Position numbers and translations under genes: made by a program. From Streptomyces sp. Go-475 (GTDB lineage Bacteria; Actinomycetota; Actinomycetes; Streptomycetales; Streptomycetaceae), in the NCBI RefSeq assembly GCF_003330845.1, contig NZ_CP026121.1, positions 2,275,501 through 2,339,500 on the forward strand: a DNA stretch of 64,000 bases, read 5' to 3'. Of the stretch, positions 27,165 to 42,570 are shown piece by piece. The first letter of the stretch is position 1, and every line of letters begins with the position of its first letter. The notes beneath the pieces were generated by a model, which was not told the origin of the DNA, did no database searches, and saw nothing but the letters and a program-made list of their open reading frames with translations.

Positions 27165-29087
27165 GTGCAGTCACAGGATGTCGCCCAGCGCCCCGCACCG
27201 CCCTCCCCCGCCGGCCCGGTCGTCGACGTCGAGCAGGCCGAGGCCGCGCTCGTCGAGCACTACCCGCGGCTCGTCCGGCTGGCCTACCTGGTGCTGCCAC
27301 CGGGCCTGGGCCGCAGCAGGCGCGTGGTGACCGCACACGCCCTCACCCAGCGCGCACTCCCCCGCAACCGCACCCCCGCCCCGGTGATCCCGGCCCAGTC
27401 CACCGGCCGCCACGGCGACCCCGGCTACGCCCTGGTCCGCCTCCAGGTGCTGCGCACGGCGCTGGAGGCCGGGCTGCCGCTGAAGCGCAAGGCCTGGCCC
27501 AAGCGGTCCCAGCTGCCGCCGGTGCTGCCGCAGGTGTGGGGCCTGAAACTCTTCCCGCGCTCGGGCGGCGCCGACGAACTCGCCCTGGACCAGCGGCTGT
27601 CCACGCTGTCCGGCCCGGCGCGGGCCGCGTACGCGCTGCGCGGCATCGAGCGGCTGGCGGACGACGACGTACGCGAGGTCCTCACGGCCGCGGGCGTCGC
27701 CGACGCGGACGGCGCGCTGCTGGAGGCCGACGGGATCCCCGCCCAGTACGGGCTGCTCGACTCCCCCGAGTTCGACCCCTGCTCGCTGCAGGCCCGCCCC
27801 ACGGACCTGATGCGCCGCCGCCAGCATCTGAAGGCCGCGCTGGCCGCCGGTGCGGCCCTGCTGGTGTGCGGGGCGCTGCTCGGACTGCCCGGCGAGGGCT
27901 GGGGCCCCGACGGGGCCGCCGCTCCCCCGTACGCGCGCAACCCTTCGGCCCAGGCCGCCCTGGACCCGGCGAAGCTGACCCGGGTCCCCGCCACCGCGTG
28001 GCGCGGCTCGGCGCGCACCGACTTCTCCGTGTGGCCGGCCCGCGGCGACCTCACCGGTGACACGGCCCTGCTGCGCCGCGCCCTCGCCGTGTGGGCCCGC
28101 CCCGGCGAGACGGTCCAGGTCTCGGCGACGCCCGGCACCCCGTCCGGCGGCCCGGCGGGACCGCCCCAGCTGCTCTACGCGGGGACGGTCGACGCGGCGC
28201 GCGTGGTGATCCTGTACGACGGTCTGCGCATCGCCCGGTACGCCGAGCCGAAGGACGGCACGCAGGGCGCCGCCCTCGACTTCGCCCGGGTCGACGGGGC
28301 CGGCCGGGCCGAGGCGGGTGCGGTGGTCCTGGGCCGGGCCGACGGCAACGTCCGCTATCTGACCGCCCCTTGGGTGGCGAAGGCGGGTGAGCGGGACCTG
28401 ATGAAGCCGGGCTCCGGCGCGATGGACCTCACCCTGACCGACGGGGTGACGGCACCCCTGGCCAGCCCGGCCCTGCGGTCCGGCCCCTGCACCTCGTGGA
28501 ACGTGCTGCAGGTGACCGACGGCACCAGGACCCGGCTGCTGACCGACCTCGGCGAACTCGTCCCGGCCCGGCTCACCGCCGGCCGGCCCGGCTCCCCGGG
28601 TGAGGCCTCCGGAGCCGAGGCGCTGCGCGTCTGGCAGCCGTTCGCCTGCTCGCTGGGCACGCTGCGCTCCGCCGGGGTGCGGAACGTCAACGCCTGGGCG
28701 TTCAACGAGCAGCCCCTGCCCGACGCGAGCGGCTCGGCGGCGTGGGTGTGCACGCGGGCCGACACCTGGCGGGGCGGCGGGGCGCGGGTGCTGGCGCAGT
28801 TCCACACGCCGGGCGGGAGGTACGGGGCGGTGGCGGCGAAGGCCGAGAACGTCGCGGCGTGCGGGGCGCGTGATCCGCACGTACTGGCCGGGGTGCTGTG
28901 GAAGGCGGAGGCGGGCGACTGGTATCTGCTCGCCGCCGGCAGCCGGGAGACGACGTCGATCCGGGCGACGGGCGGGGTCGACGGGTCGGCGCAGGGCAGT
29001 CTGCTGACCGTGCCGGCCGAGCAGGGCGCGCGGGCCGAGCTGAAGGGCACGCTGGAGGACGGGCGTTCGGTCGGCGGGCTGCGCTGA
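27165..29087 (+). CDS. sigma-like membrane protein with large extracellular domain, function unknown
   Basis: 640 aa, GTG start. The first 200 residues resemble an ECF sigma factor that has lost parts of regions 2 and 4: AALVEHYPRLVRLAYLVLPP is region-2-like, and LDQRLSTLSGPARAAYALRG then ADDDVREVLTAAGVADADGA is region-4-like. A basic stop-transfer segment (MRRRQHLKAALAAG) leads into a single membrane helix near residues 225-245 (AALAAGAALLVCGALLGLP). The remaining 390 residues are outside, beta-rich, with Pro/Gly patches and no named domain. I do not recognise the family. The sigma likeness is from my reading only. Confidence 0.6.
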   Translation: MQSQDVAQRPAPPSPAGPVVDVEQAEAALVEHYPRLVRLAYLVLPPGLGRSRRVVTAHALTQRALPRNRTPAPVIPAQSTGRHGDPGYALVRLQVLRTALEAGLPLKRKAWPKRSQLPPVLPQVWGLKLFPRSGGADELALDQRLSTLSGPARAAYALRGIERLADDDVREVLTAAGVADADGALLEADGIPAQYGLLDSPEFDPCSLQARPTDLMRRRQHLKAALAAGAALLVCGALLGLPGEGWGPDGAAAPPYARNPSAQAALDPAKLTRVPATAWRGSARTDFSVWPARGDLTGDTALLRRALAVWARPGETVQVSATPGTPSGGPAGPPQLLYAGTVDAARVVILYDGLRIARYAEPKDGTQGAALDFARVDGAGRAEAGAVVLGRADGNVRYLTAPWVAKAGERDLMKPGSGAMDLTLTDGVTAPLASPALRSGPCTSWNVLQVTDGTRTRLLTDLGELVPARLTAGRPGSPGEASGAEALRVWQPFACSLGTLRSAGVRNVNAWAFNEQPLPDASGSAAWVCTRADTWRGGGARVLAQFHTPGGRYGAVAAKAENVAACGARDPHVLAGVLWKAEAGDWYLLAAGSRETTSIRATGGVDGSAQGSLLTVPAEQGARAELKGTLEDGRSVGGLR

Positions 29088-29168
29088 CCGTCGGCTCACG
29101 CGCCCGCCCGGGGAACCCTGGCGGACATCCGCGATCGCTCCGGACCGTTCGAGGCCGGAATCGATCGG

Positions 29169-29174
29169 TAAGGT
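29169..29174 (+). promoter_or_regulatory. leaderless -10 element of tetR at 29181
   Basis: TAAGGT ends 6 bases before the ATG at 29181 with no ribosome-binding site between them. Confidence 0.5.
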
Positions 29175-29180
29175 GTTCGC

Positions 29181-29870
29181 ATGACTATCGGGGTTCGCCG
29201 CAGAATGGGAGTCGAGGAGCGGCGGCAGCAGTTGATCGGCGTCGCCCTCGAACTGTTCAGCCGCCGCTCGCCCGACGAGGTCTCCATCGACGAGATAGCG
29301 TCGGCCGCGGGCATCTCCCGCCCGTTGGTCTACCACTACTTCCCCGGCAAACTCAGCCTGTACGAGGCCGCGTTGAAGCGGGCCTCGGACGATCTCGCGG
29401 CCCGTTTCGTGGAGCCGCACGAAGGCCCGCTGGGAGCGCGGCTGCTGCGCGTGATGCGCCGCTACTTCGACTTCGTGGACGAGCACGGGCCCGGCTTCTC
29501 CGCCCTGATGCGCGGCGGCCCGGCCGTGGGCTCGTCGACGACCAACGCGCTCGTCGACTCCGTGCGGCAGGCCGCGTATGTCCAGATCCTTTCGCACCTG
29601 GGCGTGACCGATCCGCCCGCGCGCCTCGAACTCGTCGTCCGTTCCTGGATCTCGCTCGCCGAGTCGACGGCGCTGATCTGGCTGGACGGCCGGCGCATCC
29701 CGCGGGCCGAGCTGGAGGCGCAGCTCGTCAACGACTTCGCCGCGCTCGTCGCCGTCAGCGCCGCCTACGACGAGGAGATGGCGGCCCTGCTGCGCGGCAT
29801 GGTCGAGGACGAGCCGGCCGACGGCCCGTTCACGGACCTGGCCGGCCGGCTGGTGGCCCTGGCGAGCTGA
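29181..29870 (+). CDS. TetR-family regulator
   Basis: 229 aa. Helix-turn-helix in residues about 10-60 (GVEERRQQLIGVALELFSRR, then EIASAAGISRPLVYHYFPGK with the recognition helix). A long helical ligand domain follows, including RYFDFVDEHGPGFSALMRGG and WISLAESTALIWLDGRRI, a pattern common in streptomycete TetR proteins of the ActR-like type. Ligand and targets are unknown. Its 3' end is convergent with the tautomerase gene (6 bases apart). No palindromic operator is obvious in the gap before it. Confidence 0.87.
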   Translation: MTIGVRRRMGVEERRQQLIGVALELFSRRSPDEVSIDEIASAAGISRPLVYHYFPGKLSLYEAALKRASDDLAARFVEPHEGPLGARLLRVMRRYFDFVDEHGPGFSALMRGGPAVGSSTTNALVDSVRQAAYVQILSHLGVTDPPARLELVVRSWISLAESTALIWLDGRRIPRAELEAQLVNDFAALVAVSAAYDEEMAALLRGMVEDEPADGPFTDLAGRLVALAS

Positions 29871-29876
29871 GGCCGC

Positions 29877-30233
29877 TCAGCCCTCGAACTTCCGGTAGGA
29901 GGCGTCCAGGTCGCGTACCTCGGCGGAGGCGTGCAGCACGACCCCCTCGGCGGCTTTCAGGTGCGTCCGCAGCAATTCCAGAGCGGCCTCGGTGAGCCGG
30001 GCCTTGGTCTCGTCGGAGCGCCCGGGGAGCAGGGCGATGTGGATGTGCACATGGGCGTGCCCCTCGGTATCGGGGCCGACGACGATGTCCTCGGTCCGGC
30101 GGAACCGGGTCTTGCACGCCGGCGGCCTGGCGGCCGCGATCTCCACCGTCGCCTCGTGCAGCGCCTTCGCGAACCCGGTCCGGTCGAAGTCGTCCGCGAG
30201 GTCGGCGGAGTAGTCGACGGTGATTTGCGGCAT
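29877..30233 (-). CDS. 5-carboxymethyl-2-hydroxymuconate isomerase-like tautomerase
   Basis: 118 aa from the ATG at 30233. A GTG two codons earlier gives a longer reading, but AGGAG is correctly spaced for this ATG. This also leaves Pro as residue 2 (MPQITVDYS), the catalytic proline after Met removal in the tautomerase superfamily. The rest fits the CHMI family (HEATVEIAAARP, GHAHVHIHIALLPGRSDETK). CHMI isomerises a ring-cleavage product of homoprotocatechuate, but no hpc genes are nearby, so the natural substrate here is unclear. It sits 28 bases downstream of the phosphatase gene start region and is convergent with tetR. Confidence 0.8.
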   Translation of the reverse strand: MPQITVDYSADLADDFDRTGFAKALHEATVEIAAARPPACKTRFRRTEDIVVGPDTEGHAHVHIHIALLPGRSDETKARLTEAALELLRTHLKAAEGVVLHASAEVRDLDASYRKFEG

Positions 30234-30261
30234 CAGCACTCCTGTACTAGATCCAGGGGGC

Positions 30262-31872
30262 TCACCCTAGTCGCAGGGCGAGCATGGCGATGTCGTCCTC
30301 GCGGTCGTGGGCGAAGCAGCCCAGGAGGACGTCGCAGAGGGTGTCCAGGCCGGTGGGGGCGTCGGCGGCGGCCGTGCGGAGCAGTTCCAGGGAGGTCGCG
30401 AGCGGGGTGCCGCGGGTTTCGATGAGGCCGTCGGTGACCAGGAGCAGGCGGTCGGTGGGGTTCAGGTGGTGCTCGGTCGCCGGGGGCCGTTCCAGGCCCA
30501 GCCCGAGCAGCGGCCCGCCGGCGTCGATGTACCGGGCGCCGCCCGAGTCGCGCAGGATCAGCGGGGGGATGTGCCCGGCGTTGGCGATCCGCACCCGGCC
30601 GCTGGAGGGGTCGACCAGGGCCAGGCACACGGTGGCCGTGATGTCGGGGTGGTAGCGCTGGAGCATCCGGTCGAGCCGCTCGGCCAGCACGACCGGGTCG
30701 GACTCGTCCACGCAGTAGGCGCGCAGCGCGTGCCGGATCTCGACCATGACGGTGGCCGCGTCCAGCGAGTGCCCGACGACGTCCCCGACCGCGGTGAGCA
30801 CGCCGTCGCCGGTGCGCAGGGCGGCGTAGAAGTCGCCGCCGATCTCGGTCTGGCGGGAGGCGGGCACGTAGCGGACTTCGATGTCGAGGCCGGGGACGTG
30901 CGGCAGCTTGTGCGGCTGGGGCAGGAAGCTGTGCTGGAGGGTGAGGGCGACGTGCCGCTCCACCTGGTACAGCAGCAGCGGTTCGGCGGCGAGCGCGGTG
31001 GCCTGGGCGAGCCGGGCGAGCAGCCCGTCGTCGGCGGGGTCGGTGATCGCCGTACGCCGTACGGGCGTGGCCAGGCACACGGCGGTACGGCCGTCCTGGG
31101 CCGTCGCCACGGTGAGCCGGGCGTCCTCCTCGACGCCCGGCCGGAAGATCCCGGCCGGCCACAGCGGTGCGGGGACGACGGTGGTGTGCACCCCGGTACG
31201 GCCTTCCGCGAGCCGGGTGACGAGCCGTGCCGCCGCCTGGTGCGCCCCGCTGTCCGCCGGCGCGGGACGGCCCCGGGCGGTGCCGCGGTACACCTCCCCG
31301 TCCGGGCCGGTCACGAACACCACGGCGGGCGAGTCGGTCAGGCGGGCGGTGCCGTCGGCGGCCGCGGCGGCGAGCTCCTGCGGGCAGCGCGCCGCCTGCA
31401 CGGTGACGATGGTCTCGGACAGCAGCGTCAGCCGGTGGACGACGGTCTCGGCGCCCGTGGTGCGGCGCGCTCCGCGCACGGCGGCCCGGACGACGGCCTG
31501 GATCTCCTGCGGTTCGGCGGGCACGGTCAGATAGGCGTCCCCGCCCGCGTCCAGCCCCCGGCACCGGTCGCCGGGCGAGGTCGCGGCGGCGGAGAAGTGC
31601 ACGACGGGCAGCGCGGCCGTGGGGGGCCGGGCCCGGAGCCGGCGGCACAGCTCGAAGCCGCTCATGTCGGGCAGGCCCACGTCGACGAGGGCCACGTCGG
31701 GCAGGGTGCCGTCCCGCAGCCGGACGTCGAGTTCGACGAGGGCCTCGCCGCCGCTGGCGACCGGCACGACCCGGTGGCCGGCCCGGGTCAGCACCGCGCC
31801 CATGGCGTACCGGCTGGCCGCGACGTCGTCCACGACCAGCACGGTGGTCTGCCGCGTGCCGTTGCCGTCCAT
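30262..31872 (-). CDS. response-regulator-coupled PP2C phosphatase (RsbU/SpoIIE type)
   Basis: 536 aa. Residues about 10-130 form a receiver: TVLVVDDVAASRYAMGAVLT, phosphorylatable Asp in VALVDVGLPDMSGFELCRRL, then a region around HFSAAATSPGD. A linker domain (about 140-290) may be GAF-like. Residues about 320-536 are a PP2C/SpoIIE phosphatase with IEVRYVPASRQTEIGGDFYA, VGDVVGHSLDAATVM, NAGHIPPLILRDSG and the final EDDIAMLALRL. Such proteins dephosphorylate anti-sigma-factor antagonists, controlling stress sigma factors. Partners are not in this window. A 164-bp inverted-repeat element lies just upstream. Confidence 0.9.
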   Translation of the reverse strand: MDGNGTRQTTVLVVDDVAASRYAMGAVLTRAGHRVVPVASGGEALVELDVRLRDGTLPDVALVDVGLPDMSGFELCRRLRARPPTAALPVVHFSAAATSPGDRCRGLDAGGDAYLTVPAEPQEIQAVVRAAVRGARRTTGAETVVHRLTLLSETIVTVQAARCPQELAAAAADGTARLTDSPAVVFVTGPDGEVYRGTARGRPAPADSGAHQAAARLVTRLAEGRTGVHTTVVPAPLWPAGIFRPGVEEDARLTVATAQDGRTAVCLATPVRRTAITDPADDGLLARLAQATALAAEPLLLYQVERHVALTLQHSFLPQPHKLPHVPGLDIEVRYVPASRQTEIGGDFYAALRTGDGVLTAVGDVVGHSLDAATVMVEIRHALRAYCVDESDPVVLAERLDRMLQRYHPDITATVCLALVDPSSGRVRIANAGHIPPLILRDSGGARYIDAGGPLLGLGLERPPATEHHLNPTDRLLLVTDGLIETRGTPLATSLELLRTAAADAPTGLDTLCDVLLGCFAHDREDDIAMLALRLG

Positions 31873-31895
31873 CTCGAACAGCCCCTCGGGGCGTA

Positions 31896-32059
31896 AGGGG
31901 TCCTTTCACTATGAGCGTCCGATCAGGTCGCGTGGTCTGGTGCCGTGCATCGCAAGGCGCCGGAGCGCCCTCGTGGCGGAGCCACGTGGGCGTTTCGGCA
32001 ACGCGGCGAGGTGCGGTGCCAGGCCGCGCGACCCGGACGGGCATGGTGAAAGGACCCCT
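31896..32059. repeat. 164-bp terminal-inverted-repeat element (MITE-like or large cruciform)
   Basis: Ends are AGGGGTCCTTTCAC (31896-31909) and its exact complement (32046-32059). Inside, a longer imperfect pairing continues: the two arms both hold GTCC-n-GGTCGCG-GGT-CTGG-type segments in opposite orientation. The centre holds a small hairpin (CGTGGC-n3-GCCACG near 31975-31990). The structure spans nearly the whole gap between pulA (stop at 32110) and the phosphatase gene (start at 31872). No open frame or transposase is inside. It could act as a terminator for pulA, a mobile element, or a structured RNA. Confidence 0.55.
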
Positions 32060-32109
32060 GGGGGTGGGGCAGACCGTGGACACGGCCCGCCCCACCCAAC
32101 GTAGTGCGG

Positions 32110-37506
<5,397 letters not shown>

Positions 37507-37574
37507 TGACGTGGACTCCTTGCGATACGGCTCTGGTGGGTCCGACCCCGCGCGACCGTATCGCCGCCGAAACG

Positions 37575-37585
37575 CTTACAGCAAG
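37575..37585. promoter_or_regulatory. MalR-like operator upstream of pulA
   Basis: CTTACAGCAAG, one base from the CTTGC-n-GCAAG core seen before the amylase gene; a further GTAAG lies at 37602-37606. It sits 69-79 bases upstream of the pulA start, in the pulA promoter region. Confidence 0.5.
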
Positions 37586-37621
37586 AGTCCTGAAACCGCT
37601 GGTAAGAAATTTCAGCAACGC

Positions 37622-39034
37622 CTACCGCTTGATGGTGTAGGTGACGAGCGAGCGGGCCGGGACCGTGGCCCGCAGCGCGCCCCCGGTGACCGGCACGGCC
37701 GCCTGCCGGGCCATGCTCCGGGAGCCGTTGGTGACGTACGGGGTCGCCGTGCCGTTGCTGAACCCGATGTTCCGCAGACTGAACGACACCGGGGTGGCGG
37801 CGGTGGCCGCGTTGAGCGCCACGACCGTCACGGACCCGTCGGTGTCGCGGAACGCGGACAGCCTGAGGTCGCCGTCGGAGGCGGAGGCCCCGATCCGGGT
37901 GGCTCCGGGGCGGACGAAGCGGCTGTAGTTCGCCAGCGCCCACAGGCGCTTGGAGACGTGGTAGTTCTCCCCGTCCATCTGGATCAGACCCCGGGTGGCG
38001 CCGACCGAGGCGCCGTACCAGTAGACGTAGCCGCTGGTGTTGCCCTTGGTCAGGGCGTCGTGCACGGCGGAGGCGACGGTGAACCCGTCGTAGCCGCTGC
38101 CGTCGTCCCAGGCCTCGTTCCAGGTGGTGCCGTTGGGCGACCACTCCGACATCCAGGTCCGCTTCCGCGTGGGCAGCGGGCCGTCGACGGGACTGGCGTA
38201 GGTGTGGCCGGCGTGGGTGTCGACGTAGCCCCGGGCCGTGGCGTCGGCCTCGATCGCGCTGGTGTAGTTCTTCTGCTGGTTCCAGCCGAAGGAGTCGCAG
38301 CAGACCACCTTGTACCCGCCCGCCCTCGCCACCGGCCCGAAGACCTTGGCGAACTCGGCCGCCTGCGCCGGAGTGAGCCGCATGGAGTCGTAGGTGGCGG
38401 TGTAGTCGGGCTCGTTGACGAATCCGAGGTCGGTGACGCGGATGCCCTCCCGCGCGTAGAACTTGGCGTACTGGACGAGGTAGTTCGCGTACGCCCTGCG
38501 CCAGTCGCCGCTCGCGCAGCCGGCACCGGCCAGGCCGCACAGGGTGCCGCCGTTCGCGTCGGTGCCGTTGGTCTTCATGTAGCCCGGCGCGCTCCAGGCG
38601 TCGGCGTAGAAGCGGGTGACGCCGTACGCCTTGGCCTGCTGGGCGAGCCATACCTGGCCCTTGTCGTCGCGGTCCCACACGTACTTGGGGGTCGCGTCCG
38701 GCCCGCCGGGGTCGGTGGGCTGGATGCCCGAGTCGATGCCGAGGCGCAGGATGCTGAGTCCGGCGCCGGTGTCCCTGCTGAACAGCAGGTCGAGGATCTC
38801 GCGTTGGCGGTCCGGGGGAAGGCCCTGCGAGCCCCGCATGATCTCGGCCCGGCCGAAGTGCTCGGAGATGCCGAAGCCGTCGATGGGCTGGTGCCGGGTG
38901 GAGCCGTCGACGGTGGCCGACGCGGCCACCTCGGCGGGTGGGGCGCCCGCGGTGATCCCGGCGGTCGTCAGCAGGACCGCGAGGGACGTGACCGTCCACG
39001 TTCTGAGCCTGCGCAGCGTCTTCCGTCCCGTCAT
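37622..39034 (-). CDS. secreted GH30 glycoside hydrolase
   Basis: 470 aa. A signal peptide (RKTLRRLRTWTVTSLAVLLT, cleavage after a GITAGAPP region) is followed by a (beta/alpha)8 barrel. The acid/base Glu is in LGFVNEPDYTATYD (about residue 195) and the nucleophile Glu in TWMSEWSPNGTTW (about residue 295), then a beta-sandwich (residues about 380-470). GH30 enzymes cleave beta-linked glycans, such as glucuronoxylan or beta-1,6-galactan. The double-Arg motif of glucuronoxylanases is not seen after the nucleophile (here YVYWYGASVGATRG), so substrate is open. It interrupts an otherwise alpha-glucan gene set. Confidence 0.82.
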   Translation of the reverse strand: MTGRKTLRRLRTWTVTSLAVLLTTAGITAGAPPAEVAASATVDGSTRHQPIDGFGISEHFGRAEIMRGSQGLPPDRQREILDLLFSRDTGAGLSILRLGIDSGIQPTDPGGPDATPKYVWDRDDKGQVWLAQQAKAYGVTRFYADAWSAPGYMKTNGTDANGGTLCGLAGAGCASGDWRRAYANYLVQYAKFYAREGIRVTDLGFVNEPDYTATYDSMRLTPAQAAEFAKVFGPVARAGGYKVVCCDSFGWNQQKNYTSAIEADATARGYVDTHAGHTYASPVDGPLPTRKRTWMSEWSPNGTTWNEAWDDGSGYDGFTVASAVHDALTKGNTSGYVYWYGASVGATRGLIQMDGENYHVSKRLWALANYSRFVRPGATRIGASASDGDLRLSAFRDTDGSVTVVALNAATAATPVSFSLRNIGFSNGTATPYVTNGSRSMARQAAVPVTGGALRATVPARSLVTYTIKR

Positions 39035-39060
39035 GGGAGCGCTCCCGGTGAAATGCGGTC

Positions 39061-39082
39061 GCCCCTCGGTGTTCCGAGGGGC
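39061..39082 (-). promoter_or_regulatory. hairpin in the 5' leader of the GH30 gene
   Basis: Perfect 9-bp stem GCCCCTCGG (39061-39069) with its complement (39074-39082) and 4-base loop TGTT, 27 bases upstream of the GH30 start. It may protect or attenuate the mRNA. Confidence 0.55.
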
Positions 39083-39097
39083 GATGGTTCGAGATGA

Positions 39098-39150
39098 TGA
39101 ACATCGTTCAGGGAGTTGCCATTTGGGGAGGGAACGTAGGGCAGCGTTCC
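39098..39150. promoter_or_regulatory. possible operators in the GH30 upstream gap
   Basis: Two short inverted repeats: TGAAC-n3-GTTCA (39098-39110) and GGAACG-n8-CGTTCC (39131-39150). Neither matches the CTTGC/GCAAG mal pattern, so the GH30 gene may have a separate regulator. Confidence 0.35.
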
Positions 39151-39210
39151 GGAAGCGTCAATCCCACCGGAAGCGGCCATCCCGTCCGAACCGCAACCGG
39201 GCGACAGCGG

Positions 39211-40587
39211 CTAGCAGTTGGCCTTCCCCGCGTGGATCGCCAGGGCCGTGTCCGAGCCCAGGGTCGCCGTGAACTGCCCGCTCGCGTTCACCGTCACCGG
39301 CGAGTTGCTCTGCACGTCGCAGTACGTCCCGGCGGGCAGCGAGGTCCGGTAGGTCCGGGTCAGGGTGCCGGACTCGTGGTTGACGGCCACGAAGCCCTTG
39401 CTCCCCCGGCCGAAGGCGATGGCGTCGCCGCCGTTGTCCCACCAGTCGGTGACCGGCTCACCCCGCGTGGCGTTGCGGAAGGCGACCATGGACTTGATCT
39501 CCGGCCAGTTGTGCTGGCACTTCCAGCCGTCCTGCCAGCAGGCGTTGACCTGGCCGCCGTTGGGCGGGCCGGCGTCGTGGTCGGTGAACTCGTAGCCGGA
39601 GTTGATGTCCGGGGCGCCGTAGGGCCAGGCCAGCATGAAGACGTTGGCCAGGGTGTAGGTGGCGTTGTCCTTGTAGCTGAGCGTGGAGCCGTTGCGCTCG
39701 GTGTCGTGGTTGTCGACGAAGACGCCCGAGACGCCGCTGCTCAGATAGCCCCAGCCCTCGCCGTAGTTCTTCAGGTACGCGAGGTTCTCGCTCGTGAAGA
39801 CCCGCTTGAGGTCGTAGGCGTAGCGGAACTCCTGGACGTCGCCGTTGCCGGTGTACTCGGTGGGCTGGACGGCCTCGCCGGCGCCGAAGATGACCTCCTG
39901 CTTCCAGTACACCGACGGATTGCTCAGCCGGGATTTGATGTTCGCGAGGTCGGCGGCGTCCATGTGCTTGGCCGCGTCGATGCGGAAGCCGTCGACGCCG
40001 AGGGAGAGCAGGTCGTTCATGTACCCGGCGATGGCGCCGCGGACGTAGTTCTCGCCGGTGTCGAGGTCGGCGAGGCCGACCAGTTCGCAGTGCTGGACGT
40101 TCCAGCGGTCCTGGTAGTTGTTGCCGATCCGGCTCGTGCAGTCGTCGAAGTCGAAGGACGAGTACAGGCCCGGGTAGTCGTACTTCGTGTACGACGAGCC
40201 GCCGGTGCCGGTGCCGCTGCCCGCCGACATGTGGTTGACGACCGTGTCGACGACGACCTTCACCCCGGCCGCGTGGCAGGTGTTCACCATGTTCTGGAAG
40301 GCCGCGCGGTCCCCGAGCCGGCCGGCGATCTTGTAGCTGACCGGCTGGTACGAGGTCCACCACTGCGGGCCCTGTATGTGCTCGGCGGGCGGGGAGACCT
40401 GGACGTAGCCGTAGCCGGCGGGGCCGAGGGTGGTGGTGCACTCCCGGGCGACGGAGGCGAACTTCCACTCGAAGAGGACGGCGGTGACGTCCTTGGTGCC
40501 AGGTGGGGAGGCCTGTGCACCGGTCGGGTTCATGACAACCGCGGCCGCGGCAAGCGCGACGGCGGCGGAGAGGTGTCTGCGTGCCAT
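39211..40587 (-). CDS. secreted alpha-amylase without starch-binding tail
   Basis: 458 aa, ATG with AAGGAAA upstream. Signal peptide ([20 protein letters not shown], then AQASPPG). GH13 barrel with [19 protein letters not shown] (nucleophile Asp), IFGAGEAVQ (acid/base Glu) and [10 protein letters not shown]. The C-terminal beta domain ends near IHAGKANC. It hydrolyses internal alpha-1,4 bonds of starch. Many streptomycete amylases of this type are about 560 aa because they end in a CBM20 domain; this one stops at the beta-sandwich. A MalR-like palindrome lies upstream. Confidence 0.93.
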   Translation of the reverse strand: MARRHLSAAVALAAAAVVMNPTGAQASPPGTKDVTAVLFEWKFASVARECTTTLGPAGYGYVQVSPPAEHIQGPQWWTSYQPVSYKIAGRLGDRAAFQNMVNTCHAAGVKVVVDTVVNHMSAGSGTGTGGSSYTKYDYPGLYSSFDFDDCTSRIGNNYQDRWNVQHCELVGLADLDTGENYVRGAIAGYMNDLLSLGVDGFRIDAAKHMDAADLANIKSRLSNPSVYWKQEVIFGAGEAVQPTEYTGNGDVQEFRYAYDLKRVFTSENLAYLKNYGEGWGYLSSGVSGVFVDNHDTERNGSTLSYKDNATYTLANVFMLAWPYGAPDINSGYEFTDHDAGPPNGGQVNACWQDGWKCQHNWPEIKSMVAFRNATRGEPVTDWWDNGGDAIAFGRGSKGFVAVNHESGTLTRTYRTSLPAGTYCDVQSNSPVTVNASGQFTATLGSDTALAIHAGKANC

Positions 40588-40614
40588 GTGGGGTTTCCTT
40601 CTTCGTTGAAGGCT

Positions 40615-40640
40615 CTTGCTGCAAGGTTCAGAAACCTTGC
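40615..40640. promoter_or_regulatory. MalR-type operator of the alpha-amylase gene
   Basis: CTTGC-T-GCAAG (40615-40625) overlaps a perfect 8-bp inverted repeat GCAAGGTT-CAGA-AACCTTGC (40621-40640). The same CTTGC/GCAAG units occur before malE and malR. Confidence 0.75.
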
Positions 40641-40658
40641 GGTGACGCAGATGGTAAA

Positions 40659-40686
40659 GGCCCGCCGCCCGAAAGGGCAGCGGGCC
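40659..40686 (-). terminator. terminator of the aglA transcript
   Basis: 12-bp stem (40659-40670 with 40675-40686, one mismatch) and a GAAA tetraloop, downstream of the aglA stop on the minus strand and upstream of the amylase promoter. Confidence 0.7.
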
Positions 40687-40710
40687 GTACGGAATTCAAA
40701 GGAAAATCAG

Positions 40711-40748
40711 GCGTCGGACGTCTGGCGTCGGACGTCTCGCGTCGGACA

Positions 40749-40757
<9 letters not shown>
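40711..40757. repeat. 14-bp tandem repeat across the 3' end of aglA
   Basis: Unit GCGTCGGACGTCTG is repeated three times with small changes (40711-40724, 40725-40738, 40739-40752) and a partial fourth copy. It starts in the intergenic space and runs over the aglA stop codon into its last codons. Confidence 0.6.
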
Positions 40758-42425
<1,668 letters not shown>

Positions 42426-42480
42426 GTCGTCCTTGATGCGTAACAGAGGTGTGGTCATGTGGGACGTGGGTCGTGGTGAC

Positions 42481-42527
42481 GAGGCGGCCGCGGCACAGCG
42501 GGGTCGGATGGGCACCGCGGCCGCCTC
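42481..42527 (-). terminator. hairpin between malG and aglA
   Basis: Perfect 13-bp stem (42481-42493 with 42515-42527) with a 21-base loop in the gap between malG and aglA. It may reduce read-through into aglA rather than stop it fully. Confidence 0.6.
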
Positions 42528-42570
42528 GGGCTTGTGACGTGCCGTTCGGCGGCGCCCCGGAGGGCACCGG

